The notes under the pieces: generated by a model
What the model was told of the DNA's origin: nothing
The model's database searches: none
Seen by the model: only the letters and a program-made list of their open reading frames with translations
Shown: piece after piece, positions 58,068 through 64,000 of the stretch
Layout of the letters: each line of letters begins with the position of its first letter
How positions within the stretch are numbered: position 1 is the first letter of the stretch
Translations under genes and position numbers: made by a program
NCBI GenBank assembly: GCA_010015805.1
Contig: ML978128.1
Coordinates: 930,001 to 994,000, forward strand
Origin: Rhizodiscina lignyota
Taxonomy: Eukaryota > Ascomycota > Dothideomycetes > Aulographales > Rhizodiscinaceae
Direction: 5' to 3'
DNA: 64,000 nt

Positions 58068-58803
58068 ATGTCAAGCTGGCAGATCACTCCGCAAAGCAAG
58101 CTGGTCGAAGGCGTTTCCAAGACAGCGGTCATTGAAAATGGCTTTCCCAAAGCGTCTCAAGAGCCTCCTCCATTCGAAGAGCCAAAAGAAGACGACTCCC
58201 CCCGTCTCCAGGGTAGTGAGCTGTGATCTACATCATGAACGTGAGCTCGGAATTCTACCGCCTCCCCGCGATCTCATAGCTCAATGGGAAGAGCTTCGTC
58301 GTGAGACGCGAGAGAGATTTGATGAGGACGAAAATCCGCCACCTGGACGCGAGACACCTCAAGCGTCGGTCTACCAGATCTACGTGTATCTTATACTAAA
58401 TCTCATCGAGTTTGTGCATCTCGAGGCGGCTCATTTCCGTCGCATGAATTGGTCTGTCTGCAACATCCCGGATCCGCATGATAGAAATCCTGAGCGACTT
58501 GCGATGGTTGCATGTATCACCAAACTTCTCGTCCCAATCATGAATGAGCGGCACCATGGGAGCTCATCTCAACAAATTCATCAAAGTGCTGGAAACACCT
58601 CTTCGGAAGAAGAACAATCTGGAGCAGAAGAGGAGCTTCCAGAATGGGCATTGGAAGTTGGATCCCTGGCCGATACCCTAATTGTGCCTTTTTGGGACAC
58701 TGCTCGACAGAAGGCAGCCACACTGTTGTCCCTTCAAGACGACAGGGCTTGGCCTGAGTTTAAAGAATTCAACATCCTTATCAAACGTCATGAGTTATTA
58801 TGA
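58068..58803 (+). CDS. Hypothetical protein, 222 aa
   Basis: Family not recognised. Best model: exons 58068-58212 and 58280-58803 with a 67-nt intron (gtagtg...ctcatag), giving MSSWQITPQSKLVEG... joined to AQWEELRRETRERFDED. An unspliced alternative starts at ATG 58138 but has a less protein-like N-terminus. The centre is a hydrophobic helix (SVYQIYVYLILNLIEFVHL) followed by RRMNW and IPDPHDRNPERLAM; the tail is Glu-rich then helical (ALEVGSLADTLIVPFW). It may be membrane-associated. It lies between two transporter genes, tail-to-tail with the permease (13 bp apart). Confidence 0.6.
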
Positions 58804-58816
58804 ACGTCAATCCTTA

Positions 58817-60611
58817 TCAGTCATCCCGCTTTCCGGCCACGACTCCAGAAATGGATTCTGCCACTCTCTCCCGCCGCTCCTGGGCCGCCAAGTCAAGGAT
58901 GGTACCGGTCTCCGGGCCTGTGTACTGTCTTCTCCCGGTAGTGAACCATGTCACAAGCGCAATAACGATGCAGACACCGACAGCAGCGGAGGTGTAGTTC
59001 ATGTCTTCCGAGTTGACGGGGTATGTCGATGGGAAGTTGAACGTGATGCAGGCTAGCCGGTTAGTACGGTATTCCAGAGCTAAAAGCATACGATTGCCGA
59101 TAACTTACTGAATGCCAAATAGAGAAGGCCAAGGATGTTCACGATCATGCCTGCTCTCCCAAGCGAGTATTCGCCACCTACTAGATCCTTTTGCTGGTAT
59201 TCCGCATTTGAGGATATACGGCGCCAGATGCGAGTTACCAGGGGCATAATATACGACAGATCTAAAACCATAATGTAATCAGCATACGCATCCTCGGAAA
59301 CGACACCACAGGTCCTCCAAAGGTGCGAGACGACTTACAAAACCCCTCCGTGGAGATTGCCAGCACAGTATTGAACCCTGTAATGGACCCGAAGTATATC
59401 GACATCAACGCCATATTGATGACGAGTACGAGCAGAATGGAAGCGGTCGGCACGTGTCTCTTCTTATCGACTTTCTTAAAAAATGACGAAAATGGAAGAC
59501 CATTATCGCGAGCGAACGAAAAGACGACGCGAGAGCTTTGTGCGAACAGAAATGCCAAGCTGACGAGAGCGATTATGGTTATGCAGATAGTCAATGCCAG
59601 AGTTGCAGCCAGCGAGTTGGTAGCGTCGTAGATGATCTGGATCAAGGGTACTCCTGTGGCAGAAGTCGCTGCTGTGTTGATGTCGGTAATACAGAAGCAG
59701 AGAGCGATAAGAAAGAAAAATCCTGTAACTGTGCCGATCCAGACGGCCCAAATAATAGCTTTCGGGGCGTCTCTTTTGGCGTCTGCGAGTTCTTCTGTCA
59801 TATGGGCCGTTGCATCATCTATCCTTGTATTAGAACAGGTTCCACTATACTGCTCTGAAAAACACTCACATCCAGTCATGCCAAAGGCACTTTGAAGTAG
59901 GCCGAGGAGCCCAGCATACGAATTCGGAAAGCCAGTGAAGTTCTGGAAATCTTTGAAGACAAATCGAGCATCTTGCTTATGATCATCCATCGCAAGGACG
60001 ACCACAATAACCACAACGAATGAGAGAAGATTGAATATGATCATGATTCGACCCATTTTCTCAAGCAGATGCCGACCGTAGATATTGACCAGGGCCGCGA
60101 TGATGAGCACCAAGTACGCGACAAGACATGTATGCCACCGTTCGATTGTGTAAGACGGATTTGCGAGCTGAGCGAGTCCCAGGACAAAGTCCGCTCCAAT
60201 AAATCCATTCGCAGCGCCAGCAGACAGGAAGCCGATTACCAGAAACCAGCCGCAAACGTAACTCATTCCACGTGCAAGCTTTGGAGGTGCCAGCATCGCC
60301 ACCCACGAATATTGTCCTCCAGCAATCGGATATGCCGAGCATATTTCAGCGAACGAGTATGCTACACACATCGAACCAGCGCAGACACCAAGCCAACCCC
60401 AGATGATCACTGGAGGACCACCGGCGAGAATTCCGACTACGAGAGAGCCTCCGAGGGCAGTCCAGCAAGTCAATACACTGAACGCGAATCCGATCATACC
60501 AAACAAGGTAAAAGACCGCTTAAGCTCTTGCTGATAGCCGAAGCTCTCCAACTGGAGCTCATCACGCATGCTCGCCGACTCCGGAATCGTCTCTTCCGTG
60601 GGCATCACCAT
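58817..60611 (-). CDS. APC-family amino acid/choline permease
   Basis: Plasma-membrane proton symporter of 536 aa, amino acid-choline-type (GABA/choline permeases Uga4/Hnm1 are the nearest yeast relatives). Exons: 59870-60611, 59339-59818, 59109-59261, 58817-59052 (51-, 77- and 56-nt introns). Around twelve TM helices; conserved parts include GFAFSVLTCWTALGG, EICSAYPIAGGQYSW, GYDATAHMTEELADAKRDAP (made by splicing intron 1) and FAFARDN-like VVFSFARDNGLPFS. The C-terminus ends in a hydrophilic tail. The start is ATG 60611; upstream in-frame codons lack an ATG with good context. Substrate (amino acid, GABA, choline, polyamine) is not decidable here. Convergent with the 222-aa unknown. Confidence 0.93.
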
Positions 60612-61284
60612 TTTGGCGGTAGAATTGGAAAGGACGCCTTGAACGCAAATGAAATGGAAGACTGAAGTTCTCCATTGTAAACGAAGTCGGCATGCATATG
60701 TACGGGAAGCAGAGGAACGGCCCAGACCTTGCACTACTCACCAGTAACTGAAGCATAATCCCGGACGACCATCAACCTGCCACCCATTGATGTGATCGCC
60801 TGCACACTGCCGAGATAAGGATTCGTACTGCGTGGAACAGTGCGGTGAGATCTCAGCCGTCTCCTATCTCATCCGGTGGTCGGAGTACAAGCGCACACCA
60901 CCATTGTTGATCTGACATCTCTGTACTGATATCCGCGGTTCTGCAAGGTGCCTTGTGTTGAAAGTCGCTGGCGATTGGATGTGGTTGTTTAATGTGGGGA
61001 GAAAGCTTGGGGAAGCTTGGCTTGATAGCCCCTGCCACTCGGTCTTTGAAAGGCGCTTTTCCATATTGGGCTAGTCGGGGGCTAGTCGGGGGCTATCTTT
61101 TACCTTCCTTTTTTTGAAGAGAATGTCCATTGTTAGGTAATCCCCGACGAAAGAGCACAAACCTAGCGAGCAGAGAGGATTACGATGAATTGGGACGCCG
61201 AAGCTTCCATGCCGGCCTGCCGAAGGGCGGTGATGAGGCTCACCTTCGCCATTGCTTCGTGGGCAGCACTGAATATTGGCTATC
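60612..61284. promoter_or_regulatory. Divergent promoter region, permease / nucleoside hydrolase
   Basis: The 673 bp between divergent start codons. It includes a 10-bp tandem AAGCTTGGGG near 61003-61021 and an 11-bp repeat (GGGGGCTAGTC) at 61068-61095. Shared control of the two genes is possible. Confidence 0.45.
61068..61095. repeat. 11-bp tandem repeat, about 2.5 units
   Basis: CTAGTCGGGGG recurs at 61071 and 61082, with a third partial copy at 61093. It lies in the shared permease/hydrolase promoter region. Confidence 0.8.
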
Positions 61285-62555
61285 ATGGCAGCTAAAACTC
61301 CAGTTTGGCTAGATGTTGATACGGGTATGTGCAAATCCAGGCATTTTTCTCAAGCTAAGACTAATAGGAGAAGTGATCAGGGCACGATGTAAGCTACTTG
61401 TCTCTCGACTTCAACTCGACAAACCCACTGATCCGTATCAAAGGACGTCTTTGCCATTCTCCTTACGGGACATCATCCATCATTAAATCTCATAGGCATT
61501 ACCTCTACTCATGGCAATGCTGCAACAATAAACACTACTGCAAATACAAGTAGTGTCCTAACAGCCATCGGACGAAAAGATGTCACCGTCTACCCTGGCA
61601 CTTCCCACCCTTTCTGTAGACCGGAAGTCGATTCTCCTCTCTCGGAAATCCATGGACCCACGGGACTCTCTGGCACGACGCTCATCCCACCACCCGAGGC
61701 GCCAATATCAAAGGAGAATGCCATTCTGGCGATGCGGAATGCCATAATGTCCACACCACCAGGCACGGCGTGGATCGTGGCCACTGGCTCTATGACCAAT
61801 CCAGCGCTCTGCTTCGCAGTCTTCCCCGAAGTGGCATCTCACATTGCCGGACTCAGCATCATGGGCGGTGCGGTAGGCGGAGGCTTCACGGACATCGAAA
61901 CCGGCACGTCCGTGGTCATAGGCAAAGATGGCGAAGAAGAGGCCTTCGGCAACGAGACTCCGTGGGCTGAGTTCAACATCTACGTGGATCCAGAGAGCGC
62001 CAGGTCGATATTCATTAACCCGGTTCTGGCTAACAAGACTACGCTGATCAGTCTGGACCTGACGCATCAATGTCTTGCAACGCGAAAGGTGCGGGAATTC
62101 TTACTCCACGGAGCTACGGGGTCTCCAGAGGGCAAGGAGCCATCACGACTACGGAGGTTGAACGAGGAGATTCTCGCTCACTTTGCATCCTCATACGAAG
62201 AGTTCTTTGAAATGAGCAGAGGGCGTAAGATCGCATGCTGTTATCAGGGAAGCCATGGACTGACTAGAAACCAGCACCGTTACACGACCCGCTCGCTGTG
62301 GCCGCAATCTTCGGCTTCGAGAACGACGCCATTTTTCCAGACGATGGTGCACGCTATTCCGTTAGCGTCGTAACTGCGGGAGAGCATGGAACTTCAGACG
62401 AAGTCAGAGGGCAAGTCGGCAGGACAGTAGTCACTAAGCTGCCTGATGGCTCAAGCGGTGGTGTCCGAATACCACGAAAGCTCAATGTCGACGCCTTTTG
62501 GAAGATGTTGGAGCAATGCTACTCTATTGCAGAAGCCAACGGAGCTATGCTATAG
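61285..62555 (+). CDS. Inosine-uridine preferring nucleoside hydrolase
   Basis: Calcium-dependent N-ribohydrolase that splits ribonucleosides into base and ribose (fungal Urh1-like), for salvage. Exons: 61285-61324, 61381-61388, 61444-62224, 62275-62555 (369 aa). The N-terminal calcium motif DVDTGHDDVF (10-19) is assembled from three exons, the middle one only 8 nt. Further motifs: GITSTHGNAAT, the Asn/Glu-bearing middle part, and PLHDPLAVAAIF near the C-terminus, whose Asp completes the metal site and which is restored by the last splice. All catalytic acids are present, so it should be active. It sits between a divergent permease and a convergent oxygenase (34-bp gap), which could mean uptake and breakdown of a nucleoside-like compound. 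Confidence 0.93.
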
Positions 62556-62589
62556 ACCGACTCGACCTGTCTAGACTCTTCTTGTAAAT

Positions 62590-63814
62590 CTACGTATTCC
62601 TCTCTGCGATCTCTTTGACAAACTCTCCGAAAGTCAGATCTTTCTCTTCATCTACTACCACATCAAGATTTGGTTGCATGAACAGTGCAAGCGTGTTTCT
62701 AGCCACACCCTTGCACTCTCTCGGTGCACGCACGTAATGCGGCACCGCTTTGAAGGCGCCCTTCGTGATGAGCTCGAGCGCCTCTCCGGTTTGAAAGGCG
62801 AGACAGTCAGGCGGGATGCTGACTTTTACGATCGAAGAGGTTCGCGAGGCAATATACAGACCCGCCTGGGGATCCGGTGGTGTACTCAGAGTATTGAGAT
62901 TTTTGAGCTCCGGCGTACCGTTTGAGGTCATGATAGGTGGAAGAGGACCGGACTCGTCAATGTAGAGAGCGCTCGTCAAGGCGGTGAGGCAGCCATCGTC
63001 GAGATGAGTGGCGCACCAGTCATCATCGTCTTCTCGTGATCCATTTGATGCTGTTGCGTTTGTGGAACCGTTCACAGAGGACGATTCTGAAGGGAAATAG
63101 TGCAACAGCCTCGCCTTGTGTGTGATGCTCTTCTTCACCACCTCCTCAAGGAATCCTCCTCTGTATCCTTCCACGTGCTCCATTGCAAAAGAGTCGCATG
63201 CTTTTGCAACTGTTGATGCAAATTCCATGATCAGATCACACAGCTCCTCGAATACGGCTTTAAAGCCAGGGAGAAGCTCCTCCGCTGGCCAGAGACTTGG
63301 TGCGGTGTAGTCGTGAAACTGAACTTGATCCGCCACCGATTGCTCACGCAACGCCGACGTCTTCGAAACAGCAACATCTTCTGATGCGTATCGTAACCTG
63401 CATCCAATGTAGAAGGAGCCTTTGTGCGTGTCGTATGCTCCCGATTTCAACTTCTCTTTCCCATGACTCCAGCCTACGTTGTAATGAGTCTCAGGGCTCG
63501 TCAATAAATCTGGACCGTTAATTAGACCATGCTCTAGCCCAACTAAAGAGCCAGATATTACCGAGCTCCGCTTCCGGGAGCCGTGCTAGATACGATGCAT
63601 ATTGCAAGAGAGACTCGCGTAGACTTAGGAATCTGGAGGGAAGATCCTTTACGATCAAGATACCCAAACTGGACGGTCCGAATGCATCGACAAGCGAGGA
63701 TATTGGGACAGAGCCTGAGAATATAAATTAGTTCGACAATTTCGTCTGATGGACAAGAAGCTTCGAACCCCTTTTGAGATCTGCGAGGCTCACTGTAACA
63801 GGAGCACTTGACAT
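62590..63814 (-). CDS. 2-oxoglutarate/Fe(II) oxygenase, IPNS/clavaminate-synthase-like
   Basis: Non-heme iron oxygenase of 372 aa. Exons: 63769-63814, 63562-63714, 62590-63509 (54- and 52-nt introns). Splicing joins MSSAPVTVSLADLKRG to SVPISSLVDAFGPSSLGIL, and LPEAEL to DLLTSPETHYNVGWSHGKE. Iron ligands: His235 and Asp237 in ATHLDDG, and His324 in AVPHYVRAP; Arg337 (RNTLALFMQP) should bind 2-oxoglutarate. The product looks like the widely conserved fungal proteins usually annotated clavaminate synthase-like. Intron 1 has the weak donor gttcga. Complete active site, so likely functional; substrate unknown, but with a nucleoside hydrolase next door an oxidation of a nucleoside or base is one possibility. 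Confidence 0.9.
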
Positions 63815-64000
63815 CTCGTCTACCTTACGCCAAGGTGCGAATCAGCCCATGGAATTGTGACCCTCACCACTCAACATCGTGATCTCATGTTCTGTGTCGC
63901 ACTGAGATTGCCATGCGATGTCGCTCCATCGTAGGTCATCTCCACACGGGAGCTGACAGCCGCGGATTTCGGGCCGGTTATTATCACAGCGATTGGTGTG

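Noticed and set aside
58132-58290. Unspliced start of the 222-aa protein
   Set aside because: The spliced model starting at 58068 gives a more protein-like N-terminus and a usable 67-nt intron.

Overview
The window looks like nuclear DNA of a filamentous ascomycete (Pezizomycotina, possibly Dothideomycetes). Genes sit on both strands. Most are split by introns of about 45-90 nt with GT...AG ends and ctaac/ctgac-like branch points. The gene set fits this too: HET-domain protein, Zn2Cys6 regulator, Sae2/Ctp1, M1 aminopeptidase, Rcf2, Rce1 and a Gis2-type zinc-knuckle protein. Exon joints were worked out by hand from reading frame and splice signals. No rRNA, tRNA, CRISPR array or intact transposon was seen.

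Region 1-29 kb is mostly housekeeping: a coiled-coil protein (-), CAAX protease Rce1 (-), a serine-rich two-TM protein (+), a seven-knuckle CCHC protein (-), a gene-poor 3.4 kb with a 55-bp minisatellite, an F-box protein (-), Sae2/Ctp1 (+), RNase H2 catalytic subunit (-), an acidic-tailed unknown (-), a small coiled-coil unknown (-), an LCLAT1/Cst26-type acyltransferase with a long basic tail (+), and a low-complexity unknown (-).

Region 30-49 kb holds a DEAD-box-like protein that has lost its catalytic motifs and ends in a zinc knuckle (+), an Fat1-type very-long-chain acyl-CoA synthetase (+), a small SWIM-like zinc protein (+), a CMD/AhpD-like protein (+), a cytochrome P450 (+), an unknown (-), an eight-exon M1 aminopeptidase (-), a small membrane protein (-), and the Hig1-domain respiratory supercomplex factor Rcf2 (-).

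Region 49.6-64 kb looks more accessory: a HET protein (-), an AT-rich tract, a Zn2Cys6 regulator (+) tail-to-tail with an MFS exporter (-), an unknown (+), an amino-acid-type permease (-), a nucleoside hydrolase with an 8-nt microexon (+), and a 2-oxoglutarate/Fe(II) oxygenase (-). Regulator, two transporters, a hydrolase and an oxygenase side by side could form a small catabolic or metabolite cluster, but the sequence alone does not prove it.

The most unusual points are the catalytically degenerate helicase with a CCHC knuckle, the 8-nt microexon inside a metal-binding motif, the exact 55-bp minisatellite, a roughly 55-bp segment shared between the minisatellite region and the P450 promoter, and a P450 whose I-helix acid is replaced by His.
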